Positions 1-8,220 of a stretch of DNA of 64,000 bases are shown piece by piece; within the stretch, counting starts at the first letter, position 1; each line of letters starts with the position of its first letter. The notes under the pieces were generated by a model. It was not told where the DNA came from and ran no database searches. It was given only the letters and a program-made list of their open reading frames with translations. The stretch comes from Cedecea neteri (GTDB lineage Bacteria > Pseudomonadota > Gammaproteobacteria > Enterobacterales > Enterobacteriaceae). Position numbers and translations under genes: made by a program. The DNA is taken from positions 1,798,001 to 1,862,000 of the forward strand of contig NZ_CP009458.1 in the NCBI RefSeq assembly GCF_000758305.1. The letters are read 5' to 3'.

Positions 1-1
1 G

Positions 2-418
2 GGCGAAGCCGCTGCGGCAGGGATTCAGGTCAGCATCAAACGCCAGCCGGCGGACAGCTACTGGGATGACGTCTGGATGAAAGCGCCGTTTAGCATGGGC
101 TACTGGGGCGGCCGCCCGACCGCGGATCAGATGTTCTCCACCGCCTGGCAGTCCACCGCCAAATGGAATGACACTCACTGGAAGAACGACAAGTTCGACA
201 GCCTGCTGATTCAGGCGCGATCGCTGCTTGATGACCAAAAGCGCGCAGAGATCTACGGCGAGCTGCAAAGTATTGCCCGGGATGACGGCGGCGCGATGAT
301 CCCGCTGTTTGGCGACTATCTGGATGCTGCCAGCAAAAAAGTTGGCGGCGTGAAACCTCATCCACTCTTCAACTTTATGGGCGGTCGCCTGGCTGAACGC
401 GTCTGGCTGGAGTCGTAA
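2..418 (+). CDS. ABC transporter solute-binding protein, family 5 (C-terminal part)
   Basis: This is the last 138 codons of a gene whose start lies left of the window; the frame is open from base 2 to the TAA at 416-418. The product looks like the C-terminal lobe of an extracytoplasmic peptide/nickel/opine-type solute-binding protein (SBP_bac_5). Typical features are the tract around YWGGRPTADQMFSTAW, the later region about intermediate reports of residues FDSLLIQAR, and a terminal stretch with MIPLFGDY. The stop overlaps the ATG of the next gene by one base (TAATG), and permeases and an ATPase follow, so it is the binding protein of that importer. It would act in the periplasm, but the signal peptide is outside the window. 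The substrate cannot be told from this fragment. Confidence 0.85.
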   Translation, partial: GEAAAAGIQVSIKRQPADSYWDDVWMKAPFSMGYWGGRPTADQMFSTAWQSTAKWNDTHWKNDKFDSLLIQARSLLDDQKRAEIYGELQSIARDDGGAMIPLFGDYLDAASKKVGGVKPHPLFNFMGGRLAERVWLES

Positions 419-1365
419 TGAAAAAACAGATCCTTCATCGTTTATTGCTGGGCGTGCTGACGCTGTGGCTGGTTTCGGTCCTGATTTTCGTCGGCACTGA
501 GCTGTTACCTGGCGACGTGGCGAGCGCCATCCTGGGCCAGAACGGCACGCCGGAGACTATCGCCGCGCTGCGTCTGCAGCTTGGCCTGGACCAGCCGGCG
601 GTTTATCGCTATCTGCACTGGCTGTCCGGTGTCTTGCACGGTGATTTAGGCACTTCGCTTGCCAATAATCAGCCCATTGGTGCCGAGCTGCTGCCTCGCC
701 TGGCGAACACGCTATTCCTCGCGGTGTATGCCGCGCTGATTGCGATTCCGCTTGCGGTGGTATTGGGCATTGCTTCGGCAGTATGGCGAGGCTCCTGGTT
801 TGACCGCCTGGCAAATACGCTGACGCTGATGAGCATTTCGGTGCCGGAGTTTTTTGTCGGCTACGTGCTGGTGATCTTCTTCGCCATCCGCCTGGCCTGG
901 TTCCCCAGCCTCGCGCTGGTCGACCCGGATGCCAGCTTGCTCGACAGGCTCTATGCCTGCACGTTGCCGATGCTGACGCTGGTGTTGGTGGTGCTGGCAC
1001 ATATGCTGCGCATGACGCGTGCTTCCGTCGGCGCGGTGATGTCCAGCAGCTACATCGAAACGGCGCTGCTAAAAGGGCTTTCGCGCTGGCGCATTGTGCT
1101 GAGCCACGCCTTGCCCAACGCGCTCGCGCCAATCATCAACGTGATTGCTTTTAACCTGGCGTACCTGGTGGTGGGTGTCATCCTGGTTGAAGTGGTCTTT
1201 GTTTATCCGGGCATCGGGCAACTGATGGTGGATGCGGTGACAAAACGCGACTTACCGGTCGTGCAGGCCTGCGGACTGCTGTTTGGCGGGACCTACATCC
1301 TGCTGAATACGGCGGCAGATCTGCTGGCTATCTGGTGTAACCCACGACTGCGGCATGCGAGGTAG
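418..1365 (+). CDS. ABC transporter permease, DppB/OppB type
   Basis: This 315-residue inner-membrane protein is the first of two permeases of a peptide-type importer. It has an N-terminal membrane anchor (about residues 8-28), the periplasmic region usual in DppB proteins (ELLPGDVASAILGQNGTPE, then LGLDQP), and a BPD_transp_1 core of about five more membrane segments. The cytoplasmic EAA loop that docks the ATPase is visible near residue 220 (ALLKGLSRWRIVLSHALPNA). The length is normal for the family. The ATG overlaps the binding-protein stop by one base and the next gene follows after 3 bases, so the two are translationally coupled. Specificity is unknown. Confidence 0.9.
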   Translation: MKKQILHRLLLGVLTLWLVSVLIFVGTELLPGDVASAILGQNGTPETIAALRLQLGLDQPAVYRYLHWLSGVLHGDLGTSLANNQPIGAELLPRLANTLFLAVYAALIAIPLAVVLGIASAVWRGSWFDRLANTLTLMSISVPEFFVGYVLVIFFAIRLAWFPSLALVDPDASLLDRLYACTLPMLTLVLVVLAHMLRMTRASVGAVMSSSYIETALLKGLSRWRIVLSHALPNALAPIINVIAFNLAYLVVGVILVEVVFVYPGIGQLMVDAVTKRDLPVVQACGLLFGGTYILLNTAADLLAIWCNPRLRHAR

Positions 1366-1368
1366 GCC

Positions 1369-2199
1369 ATGAAAAATATCAAAATTCGCACGGTACCGCT
1401 GTCGGCAATATTGGGTTTGACCATCATTGCCGTCAATTTGATTGCTGCGCTTTTTGCACCCTGGCTGGCGCCGCACAGCGAAACGGCTCAGGTGGGTGAC
1501 ATCTGGATGCTGCCGTCCACTTCAATGCCGTTCGGTACCGACAGTCTGGGACGTGACATGCTGTCGCGCATTCTGTTCGGCGCCAGAACCACTATTGCGA
1601 TTGCGCTGGCGATCACCGCTATTTCGTTTGTGGTGGGCATTATTACCGGTTTTACCGCCGCGATTTACGGGCGTTGGGTAGATGTCGTGCTGACCCGCAT
1701 TGTGGATACGCTGATGTCAATTCCGGTGCTGATCCTGGCCCTGATCGTCCTGTCCGTGCTGGGGACCTCTATTCCGGTGCTGGTCGGCACGATTGCGTTA
1801 TTAGACGCGACTCGCGTTTTCCGTCTTGCTCGCCTGGTCGCGCAGGGGATCGTCTGCCTTGAATATGTTGAGGCGGCACGCCTGCGTGGGGAAGGGTTGT
1901 GGTGGATCGTTCGTAAAGAGTTTCTGCCTAATGCAATGCCGCCGCTGCTGGCGGAATTCGGCATGCGCTTCTGCTTTACCTTCTTGTTTATTGCCGGGCT
2001 TAGCTTCCTTGGGCTGGGCATTCAGCCGCCGTGGGCGGACTGGGGCAGCATGGTGCGCGACAACGCGCAGGCCATCAACTTTGGCCAGTTTGCTCCGCTG
2101 TACCCCGCTGCGGCGATTGCTCTGCTGACGATCGGCGTCAACCTGGTGGTCGACTGGCTGCTGGTACGTAACAACCTTTCGCTGGGAGAAGAGGGATGA
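1369..2199 (+). CDS. ABC transporter permease, DppC/OppC type
   Basis: This is the second permease of the importer, 276 residues, with an N-terminal OppC_N-like membrane segment (about 12-32). The family hallmark PFGTDSLGRDMLSRILFGAR follows at about 50-70, then a BPD_transp_1 core. The EAA loop is near 165-185 (AARLRGEGLWWIVRKEFLPN). It pairs with the preceding DppB-like protein to form the channel. Its stop codon overlaps the ATG of the ATPase gene as ATGA, which is strong evidence of one transcript. The family moves di- and oligopeptides, nickel chelates, glutathione or opines. Nothing here decides between them. Confidence 0.9.
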   Translation: MKNIKIRTVPLSAILGLTIIAVNLIAALFAPWLAPHSETAQVGDIWMLPSTSMPFGTDSLGRDMLSRILFGARTTIAIALAITAISFVVGIITGFTAAIYGRWVDVVLTRIVDTLMSIPVLILALIVLSVLGTSIPVLVGTIALLDATRVFRLARLVAQGIVCLEYVEAARLRGEGLWWIVRKEFLPNAMPPLLAEFGMRFCFTFLFIAGLSFLGLGIQPPWADWGSMVRDNAQAINFGQFAPLYPAAAIALLTIGVNLVVDWLLVRNNLSLGEEG

Positions 2200-3818
2200 C
2201 ACAACCGATTTTACAGATGCGTGATTTACGCATTGAAACCGAGCAAGGCCTGCCGCTGGTCAAAGGTGTCTCTCTCAGCCTGATGCCAGGTGAAGTATTG
2301 GGGCTGATTGGTGAGTCCGGCGCGGGGAAATCAACTATCGGTCTTGCGGCCCTGGGCTATGCCCGACCTGGCTGCCGGATTGCGGGTGGCGAAGTTCTTG
2401 TGGCCGGGCAAAACATCGTGGCGCTGTCCAGCAAAGAGAAACGCGAGTTTCGCGGTAAGCGTGTGGCATATGTAGCACAGAGTGCGGCGGCGGCGTTCAA
2501 CCCGGCGCTGACCATCGGCAAGCAGGTATGCGAAGGGCCGCTTCGTCATGGCCTGATGAACCCGGAAGAAGCTCAGGCCTGGGCCGTAACGCTGTTTAAA
2601 GCGCTGGATCTTCCGGAGCCTGAAACTATCGGCCAGCGCTATCCGCACCAGCTTTCGGGCGGGCAACTGCAGCGGGCTATGGCGGCGATGGCGATGTCCT
2701 GCAAGCCGGACGTTCTCGTGCTGGATGAACCGACCACCGCGTTAGATGTGACGACGCAAATCGAAGTGCTGGTGATGCTGCGCAAACTGGTCCGCGAGTT
2801 TAATACTGCTGCGCTGTATATCACTCACGATCTGGCGGTTGTCGCACAGATTGCCGACCGCATTATGGTGCTGCGTCAGGGGAGTGAAGTGGAATGCGGC
2901 AGCACCGCCGATATTCTGCAAAACCCAGCTGAAGGCTACACGCAGCGGCTGGTGTCCGAACGCGCCCACGCTTTAACGCCGGTGCATGCCGAGAGCAAAC
3001 CTGAAGGGCAGCTTCTGGCGCTGAATAATCTCTCGACGGGCTACAACGGCAAAACGGTCGTCCACAACGTTTCCCTCAGCATTGCCAAAGGGGAAACGAT
3101 GGCCATTATCGGTGAGTCAGGGAGCGGGAAGAGTACGCTGGCCCGGGCGCTCTGCGGCCTGCTGACTGACACTAAAGGCAGCGTCACCTTCGCTGACAAG
3201 GTGCTGGCCAACCGCTATCAGCAGCGTGATAAAGAGACGTTGCGCCGTATCCAGATGATCTATCAGCTGCCTGATGTGGCGCTTAATCCGAGGCAAACCG
3301 TACTGGAGGCGATTGGCCGCCCGGTAGCGTTCTATTTTGGCCTTGATAAGCAGCAGGTTCGCGCGCGGGTTCTCGAACTCCTCAAACTGACTGAACTCCC
3401 TGATTATCTGATTGATCGCTATCCAGGCTCGCTTTCCGGGGGCCAGAAGCAACGCGTGTGTATTGCGCGAGCGCTGGCCGCGAAGCCCGATCTGATCATC
3501 TGCGATGAGGCAACCTCCGCCCTTGACCCGCTGGTGGCGGAAGAAGTGCTGAAATTGCTGAGAAATCTTCAGGAGCAACTGGGGCTGTCTTACCTGTTTA
3601 TCACTCACGACCTGAGCACGGTGAAACGTATTGCCCAGCAGGTTGCCGTGATGTATCAGGGCAATGTCGTCGCACAGGGCCCAACCGCGCAGGTATTCAG
3701 CGCGCCAATGCACAGCTACACCGAAAAACTGCTGACTTCCGTGCCGGAAATGCGCCCTTCCTGGCTGGATGAGGTGCTGGGTCAGCGTCAGTTAAATGCG
3801 ATGGCAGGAGCTTCATGA
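2196..3818 (+). CDS. Fused double ATPase of peptide-type ABC importer (DppD-DppF fusion)
   Basis: A single 540-residue protein carries two complete ABC nucleotide-binding domains, as in GsiA and YejF. Domain 1 has Walker A GESGAGKST near residue 38, signature LSGGQLQR and Walker B VLVLDEPTTALD. Domain 2 has Walker A GESGSGKST near 306, signature LSGGQKQR and Walker B LIICDEATSALD. Both have the H-loop ITHDL. Each half ends with a short oligopeptide-transporter C-terminal tail (for example QNPAEGYTQRL). It would energise the two upstream permeases from the cytoplasmic face. The start overlaps the preceding stop by four bases, and its own stop overlaps the next ATG in the same way. Confidence 0.93.
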   Translation: MTQPILQMRDLRIETEQGLPLVKGVSLSLMPGEVLGLIGESGAGKSTIGLAALGYARPGCRIAGGEVLVAGQNIVALSSKEKREFRGKRVAYVAQSAAAAFNPALTIGKQVCEGPLRHGLMNPEEAQAWAVTLFKALDLPEPETIGQRYPHQLSGGQLQRAMAAMAMSCKPDVLVLDEPTTALDVTTQIEVLVMLRKLVREFNTAALYITHDLAVVAQIADRIMVLRQGSEVECGSTADILQNPAEGYTQRLVSERAHALTPVHAESKPEGQLLALNNLSTGYNGKTVVHNVSLSIAKGETMAIIGESGSGKSTLARALCGLLTDTKGSVTFADKVLANRYQQRDKETLRRIQMIYQLPDVALNPRQTVLEAIGRPVAFYFGLDKQQVRARVLELLKLTELPDYLIDRYPGSLSGGQKQRVCIARALAAKPDLIICDEATSALDPLVAEEVLKLLRNLQEQLGLSYLFITHDLSTVKRIAQQVAVMYQGNVVAQGPTAQVFSAPMHSYTEKLLTSVPEMRPSWLDEVLGQRQLNAMAGAS

Positions 3819-5836
3819 AAACTCTTATTACGCAATTCCCCCACAGCGTGAGCGTGACGGAACATTTGTGGATTGTTTTAAAAGACGGGACTCGGCTGGC
3901 CGCGCGGATGTGGCTGCCTTTGTCGGCTTCACAGCAGCCAGTGCCCGCTATTCTGGAGTACATTCCCTACCGCAAGCGCGACGGAACGCGTACCCGGGAT
4001 GAGCCGATGCACGGCTATTTTGCCGGGAATGGCTATGCGGTGCTGCGGGTAGACATGCGCGGCAGCGGCGACTCCGACGGGCTGATGGCCGATGAATATC
4101 TTCTGCAGGAGCAGGAGGATGCGCTGGAGGTGATCGACTGGATCAGCCGTCAGGGCTGGTGTAACGGCGCCGTGGGCATGATGGGAAAATCCTGGGGCGG
4201 GTTTAACTGCCTGCAGCTGGCGGCTCGCCGCCCTCCGGCACTGAAAGCCATTATCACCGTTTGTTCGACGGACGATCGTTACAACGACGATATCCACTAT
4301 AAAGGCGGCTGCCTGCTGAACGACAATTTGTGGTGGGGCGGCATTATGCTGGCCTACCAAAGTCGCCCGCAGGACCCGGAGCTGGTCGGGGAGGGCTGGT
4401 ACCAGGCCTGGCTGAATCGCCTTGAAAATATGCCTTTCTTCCCGGCGCTGTGGATGGAACATCCGCTGAAAGATGATTACTGGAAGCACGGCTCGGTGGG
4501 GGAGGACTGGCAGGCGATCACCTGCCCGGTGATGGCCGTGGGCGGCTGGGCGGATTCCTATAGCAACGCGGTTTTCCGCCTGATGGATAACCTTAACGTC
4601 CCGCGTAAGGCGATCCTCGGCCCGTGGGCGCATATTTATCCTCAGGATGGCTCACCTACACCGGCCATCGGTTTTCTGCAGGAGGCCGTGAGCTGGTGGG
4701 ATCGCTGGTTGAAACAGGTCGATAACGATGTACTGGATGGCCCGCGCGTTCAGGCCTGGCTCAACGACAGCCAGCGACCTGATTCGCAGCGGCCGCAGGC
4801 CTATGGGGAGTGGATTGCCATTGAGAATGATACCGACGCTGAAACCTTCCCTCAGCGCTGGCATTTGCAGCCTGGTCGGCTGGCGACATCGCCTTTAGCC
4901 GATGAATACCGGCAGGATATCCGTAGCGTGCAGAACCACGGGTTGTTCGCCGGAGAGTGGATGGGCGCGGGTGTGCTGGGAGAAAGTCCGAGCGATCAGC
5001 GAATGGACGACGGTCTGGCAGAAAGTTTCGACAGTGCCCCGCTGAGCGAAAGCCTGGCGATTTACGGCTTCCCACAGTTTGATGTCACGCTTTCCAGCGA
5101 TAAACCTGCGGCAATGCTGTATGTCCGCCTGTCAGACGTTGCGCCCGATGGGGCTTCGACCCGCGTCAGTCACGGCTGGGTGAATCTGAGCCATCTGCAG
5201 GGGCAGGAGCAGAACGTCGCGCTGGTACCGGGTGAGAAAGTGAATGTTACCGTGCAACTGGACGGGATCGCCTGGCGCTTTGCTGCCGGGCACCGGCTGC
5301 GGGTTTCTCTCGCGACCACCTTCTGGCCGATGATCTGGCCGATGGCCGAGAATGCGACCCTTAGCGTTGATCTGGCCAGCGCTCAACTGCAATTGCCGGT
5401 TTGTCGGGAAGTGAAGCCGATTGCTGGCCCGAACCCTCATCCTGAAACAGCAGCCAATACGCCGCTGACAATCCTCTCTCCGGGGCGGGTCGATCGTGAA
5501 CTGCGCTATGACGTGGTGAAGGACAGCTGGCAGAGCATCACTCAGGGCGTGGGCGGTGTTTTTGGCGAGGGTGTGTACCGCTTTGATGATATCAATACCA
5601 CCGTCGATCATAGCCTCAGACGTCAGCTAACCGTGCAGAACAGCGATCCGCTCTCGGCGCATTATCTGCTGACTCAGAACATGAAAATCGGCCGGGAAGG
5701 TTGGTGGACGGACACAGACATTGTGCTGGAGATGCGCAGTGACCTGACGCATTTTATCGTCAGTGGGAAGATGACTGTTCAGCACAATGGGGAAGTGGTC
5801 TTTACCCGCGACTGGAACGAACGTATTGTCCGTTGA
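3815..5836 (+). CDS. CocE/NonD-family serine hydrolase (X-Pro dipeptidyl-peptidase S15-like)
   Basis: This 673-residue enzyme has the alpha/beta hydrolase plus C-terminal jelly-roll layout of cocaine esterase, glutaryl-7-ACA acylase and X-Pro dipeptidyl-peptidases. The nucleophile elbow GKSWGG puts Ser at residue 126. The acid is probably Asp247 in GGWADSY and the base His273 in GPWAHIYP. An oxyanion-side tyrosine lies in EYIPYRKRDGT (about 48-58), typical of the family. The C-terminal domain (about 380-580) contains RLSDVAPDG and HRLRVSLATTFWP. No signal peptide is seen, so it should act in the cytoplasm on something the adjacent transporter brings in, perhaps an acylated or proline-containing peptide; that link is inference. 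It overlaps the ATPase gene by four bases and closes the operon. Confidence 0.88.
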   Translation: MKTLITQFPHSVSVTEHLWIVLKDGTRLAARMWLPLSASQQPVPAILEYIPYRKRDGTRTRDEPMHGYFAGNGYAVLRVDMRGSGDSDGLMADEYLLQEQEDALEVIDWISRQGWCNGAVGMMGKSWGGFNCLQLAARRPPALKAIITVCSTDDRYNDDIHYKGGCLLNDNLWWGGIMLAYQSRPQDPELVGEGWYQAWLNRLENMPFFPALWMEHPLKDDYWKHGSVGEDWQAITCPVMAVGGWADSYSNAVFRLMDNLNVPRKAILGPWAHIYPQDGSPTPAIGFLQEAVSWWDRWLKQVDNDVLDGPRVQAWLNDSQRPDSQRPQAYGEWIAIENDTDAETFPQRWHLQPGRLATSPLADEYRQDIRSVQNHGLFAGEWMGAGVLGESPSDQRMDDGLAESFDSAPLSESLAIYGFPQFDVTLSSDKPAAMLYVRLSDVAPDGASTRVSHGWVNLSHLQGQEQNVALVPGEKVNVTVQLDGIAWRFAAGHRLRVSLATTFWPMIWPMAENATLSVDLASAQLQLPVCREVKPIAGPNPHPETAANTPLTILSPGRVDRELRYDVVKDSWQSITQGVGGVFGEGVYRFDDINTTVDHSLRRQLTVQNSDPLSAHYLLTQNMKIGREGWWTDTDIVLEMRSDLTHFIVSGKMTVQHNGEVVFTRDWNERIVR

Positions 5837-5850
5837 AAGACAGGCATAAA

Positions 5851-5878
5851 AAAAGGGCTGACAGATGTCAGCCCTTTT
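5851..5878. terminator. Bidirectional rho-independent terminator between hydrolase gene and arcA
   Basis: A perfect 12-bp stem, aaaagggctgac at 5851-5862 against gtcagccctttt at 5867-5878, encloses a 4-base loop. It has an A-run on the left and a T-run on the right. It lies 14 bases past the hydrolase stop and 16 bases past the arcA stop, so it can end both converging transcripts. Confidence 0.9.
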
Positions 5879-5894
5879 CGTTATTTCTAACCGC

Positions 5895-6611
5895 TTATTC
5901 CTGCAGATCGCCGCAGAAACGGTAGCCTTCGCCGTGGATGGTGGCGATAATTTCAGGCGTGTCCGGCGTGGATTCGAAATGTTTACGAATGCGACGGATG
6001 GTCACATCGACGGTGCGGTCATGCGGCTTCAGCTCGCGACCGGTCATTTTCTTCAACAACTCAGCACGAGACTGAATTTTGCCCGGGTTTTCACAGAAGT
6101 GCAGCATCGCGCGGAATTCACTGCGCGGCAGCTTATACTGTTCACCGTTTGGGCTAACCAGAGAGCGGCTGTTGATGTCCAGCTCCCAGCCGTTGAATTT
6201 GTAGCTTTCAACGGAACGACGTTCTTCGCTGATGGCCCCTAAGTTCATGGTACGGGACAGCAGGTTACGTGCACGAATAGTCAGCTCACGCGGATTGAAA
6301 GGTTTGGTGATGTAGTCATCCGCGCCGATTTCAAGACCGAGGATTTTGTCCACTTCGTTGTCACGGCCCGTCAGGAACATCAGCGCCACGTTAGCCTGTT
6401 CGCGCAATTCACGCGCCAGCAGCAGGCCGTTTTTACCCGGCAGGTTGATGTCCATAATGACGAGGTTGATGTCATTATCGGCAAGGATTTGATGCATCTC
6501 TGCGCCATCGGTCGCTTCAAAAACATCATAGCCTTCCGCTTCAAAAATGCTTTTAAGCGTGTTGCGTGTTACTAATTCGTCTTCGACGATAAGAATGTGC
6601 GGGGTCTGCAT
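5895..6611 (-). CDS. arcA: Response regulator ArcA, aerobic respiration control
   Basis: This 238-residue OmpR-family regulator is nearly identical to E. coli ArcA. The receiver domain (1-120) has the acidic pocket ED at 10-11, the phosphoacceptor Asp54 in VIMDINLPGKNG, and the conserved Lys in YITKPFNPREL. The winged-helix DNA-binding domain (about 135-234) ends RTVDVTIRRIRKHFES. Phosphorylated by ArcB under low oxygen, ArcA represses respiratory and TCA genes and activates some fermentation genes. The gene points left, converging with the accessory operon. Its upstream region is long and AT-rich and contains yjjY on the other strand, as in E. coli. Confidence 0.98.
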   Translation of the reverse strand: MQTPHILIVEDELVTRNTLKSIFEAEGYDVFEATDGAEMHQILADNDINLVIMDINLPGKNGLLLARELREQANVALMFLTGRDNEVDKILGLEIGADDYITKPFNPRELTIRARNLLSRTMNLGAISEERRSVESYKFNGWELDINSRSLVSPNGEQYKLPRSEFRAMLHFCENPGKIQSRAELLKKMTGRELKPHDRTVDVTIRRIRKHFESTPDTPEIIATIHGEGYRFCGDLQE

Positions 6612-6707
6612 GTTTGCTACCTAAAATTGCCAACTAAATCGAAACAGGAAGTACAAAAGTCCCTGACCTGCCTGTTACATGCCATAAATTAACATGCCGG
6701 GCTTAAC

Positions 6708-6848
6708 ATGACTAAAGTACGTAATTGCGTTCTTGATGCACTTTCCATCAACGTCAACAACATCATTAGCTTGGTCGTGGGTACGTTCCCTTTGGACCCG
6801 ACGGTGTCAAAAACGGCTGTTATCCTAACCATTTTAACAGCAACATAA
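6708..6848 (+). CDS. yjjY: YjjY, tiny conserved protein encoded in the arcA upstream region
   Basis: A 46-codon frame runs from ATG 6708 to TAA 6848, diverging from arcA. The translation starts MTKVRNCVLDALSINVNN and ends ILTILTAT. As far as I can recall it is the same residue for residue as E. coli YjjY, although the DNA around it is not unusually conserved. The function is unknown. It overlaps the arcA 5' leader region on the opposite strand, so part of the conservation could reflect arcA regulation rather than the peptide. The high identity argues that the frame is real, but I cannot tell whether the protein accumulates. Confidence 0.75.
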   Translation: MTKVRNCVLDALSINVNNIISLVVGTFPLDPTVSKTAVILTILTAT

Positions 6849-7248
6849 CAGGCTGGAGCTGCTTAGACACCTGATAAAACTACGCTTCGTTGACATATAT
6901 CAATTTCAATTGTAGCACGTTAACAGTTTCATTAAATCATCGTAGCTCAATGCTAGCTTTTGTCACAACTTTTTAATAATCAAGATCGTAAAGCGTTAAA
7001 AAAGTAAGCTGAATCTGGCCTGCAACGGTAATGAGCTTACGGAAAATAAACCATGCTAAACAAGTGGATATAACCGGCATTTACCCCACTATCATGGTAT
7101 ATAATCACGTAAAAGCATAAGCTTAAGTTATAAGTCCATCGGAAGCCGCTGTCACAATATATGTTGCAACAAAGTAAATTTGCGATGCGTATTATCCAAA
7201 TTTGTGCATCACTTCGCACGTTTTAACGAATTTTAGAAGAGAGTTCCA
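6849..7248. other. AT-rich gene-free stretch between yjjY and yjtD
   Basis: About 400 bases without a convincing gene. A short frame exists on the minus strand at 7037-7219, but it has no recognisable features. The stretch holds an FNR-like palindrome at 6890-6903 and a possible extended -10 (tggtatataat, 7095-7105) for rightward transcription toward yjtD. The arcA promoters probably lie partly here, since E. coli arcA has a leader of several hundred bases. Confidence 0.5.
6890..6903. promoter_or_regulatory. FNR-like site upstream of arcA
   Basis: The sequence TTGACATATATCAA matches the FNR consensus TTGATNNNNATCAA with one mismatch (C for T at position 5). It lies about 280 bases upstream of the arcA start. 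E. coli arcA is known to be activated anaerobically by FNR, which makes the site plausible. Recognition is by eye only. Confidence 0.5.
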
Positions 7249-7935
7249 ATGCGTTTGCCAATTATCCTGGTTTCACCGGCCAGAGCAGAGAACGTCGGGG
7301 CCGCGGCCCGGGCGATGAAGACCATGGGGTTTACGGAGATGAGGATCGTTGCCAGTGATGCGCATCTCCAACCCGCCGCGCGCTGGGTGGCGCATGGCGC
7401 GGGCGATATCCTTGATGGGATTCACCACTTTGACACGCTCGCGGATGCCTTGAGTGACGTGGATTTTTCTATCGCCACAACGGCCCGCAGCCGGGCGAAG
7501 TTTCATTACTACGCGACGCCGCAACAGCTGGTGCCAATGCTTGAAGAAAAGCGCCAGTGGGTAGGATGTGCGGCGTTGGTTTTTGGCCGTGAAGATTCCG
7601 GGCTGACTAACGAAGAGCTGGAGCTGGCGGATGTTTTAACCGGCGTGCCGATGGTTGCGGATTACCCGTCGCTTAACTTGGGGCAGGCCGTGATGGTTTA
7701 TTGCTACCAGCTTTCCGCCTTGATGCAGCAACCGCCTGTGGAAAACGTGGCCGTTGACGGGCAACAGTTGAATGCGCTGCGTTTGCGAATGGCGGCGCTT
7801 TTGCATCGCCTTGAGGTTGCTGACGACCAAAAAATGGTCGATTGGGTTCAGCAACGTTTGGGCCTGCTGGAGCACAGAGACACGGCAATGCTTCACCGTT
7901 TGCTTCATGACATCGAAAAAAAATTGCCAGAATGA
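7249..7935 (+). CDS. yjtD: SpoU-family tRNA/rRNA methyltransferase YjtD (LasT)
   Basis: This 228-residue protein of the SPOUT (TrmH/TrmJ-like) class transfers methyl groups from S-adenosylmethionine to RNA ribose. The start reads MRLPIILVSPARAENVGAAARAMKTMG, the typical SpoU motif 1 with the conserved Asn-Val-Gly-Ala. Motif 2 is LVFGREDSGLTNEEL, and motif 3 is NLGQAVMVYCYQL, which forms the trefoil knot. The ATG is preceded by agaagagag. It occupies the same place, between arcA and the thr leader, as in E. coli. The RNA target of YjtD is not established; TrmJ is the nearest characterised relative. Confidence 0.9.
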   Translation: MRLPIILVSPARAENVGAAARAMKTMGFTEMRIVASDAHLQPAARWVAHGAGDILDGIHHFDTLADALSDVDFSIATTARSRAKFHYYATPQQLVPMLEEKRQWVGCAALVFGREDSGLTNEELELADVLTGVPMVADYPSLNLGQAVMVYCYQLSALMQQPPVENVAVDGQQLNALRLRMAALLHRLEVADDQKMVDWVQQRLGLLEHRDTAMLHRLLHDIEKKLPE

Positions 7936-8068
7936 AATGTTTTTGAATTTCTCTTTTTTGAGACGTTCATCTAACTTATTGCGCTATTTCTGCTCTTTTA
8001 CTGTCATTTTTAGTGGTTTTTTCAGCGCGACCGGGCAAGGCGATTTTTTGTGACAGAACTAAAAAAAA

Positions 8069-8100
8069 TTGACTTGGTAAAGGGATTGCTTTAACCAATA
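8069..8100 (+). promoter_or_regulatory. Promoter of the threonine operon
   Basis: TTGACT at 8069-8074 is followed by ctttaaccaata ending at 8100. This is the same arrangement (TTGACT ... TTTAACCAATA) as the mapped E. coli thrLABC promoter. The -10 hexamer is poor by consensus, so the call rests mainly on similarity to E. coli and position just upstream of thrL. Confidence 0.65.
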
Positions 8101-8132
8101 GAGCTATTACAAATTTAGAGCACACAACATCC

Positions 8133-8201
8133 ATGTTTCGCTTCAGCCTGATTACCACAATTATCACAACCACCATTACCACAGGTAACGGTGCGGGCTG
8201 A
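8133..8201 (+). CDS. thrL: thr operon leader peptide
   Basis: A 22-codon leader starts at ATG 8133 and ends at TGA 8199-8201. It contains seven Thr and four Ile codons in one block (LITTIITTTITTG) and ends GNGAG, like E. coli ThrL. Ribosome stalling at this block when charged tRNA-Thr or tRNA-Ile is scarce prevents formation of the downstream terminator. The first residues (MFRFS) differ from the E. coli start (MKRIS), and the peptide is one residue longer. The regulatory Thr/Ile run is intact. Confidence 0.95.
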   Translation: MFRFSLITTIITTTITTGNGAG

Positions 8202-8220
8202 CGCATACAGGTAAAAATGA

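Noticed and set aside
7037..7219. 60-codon minus-strand frame between yjjY and yjtD
   Set aside because: AT-rich non-coding sequence with no recognisable product and no clear Shine-Dalgarno.
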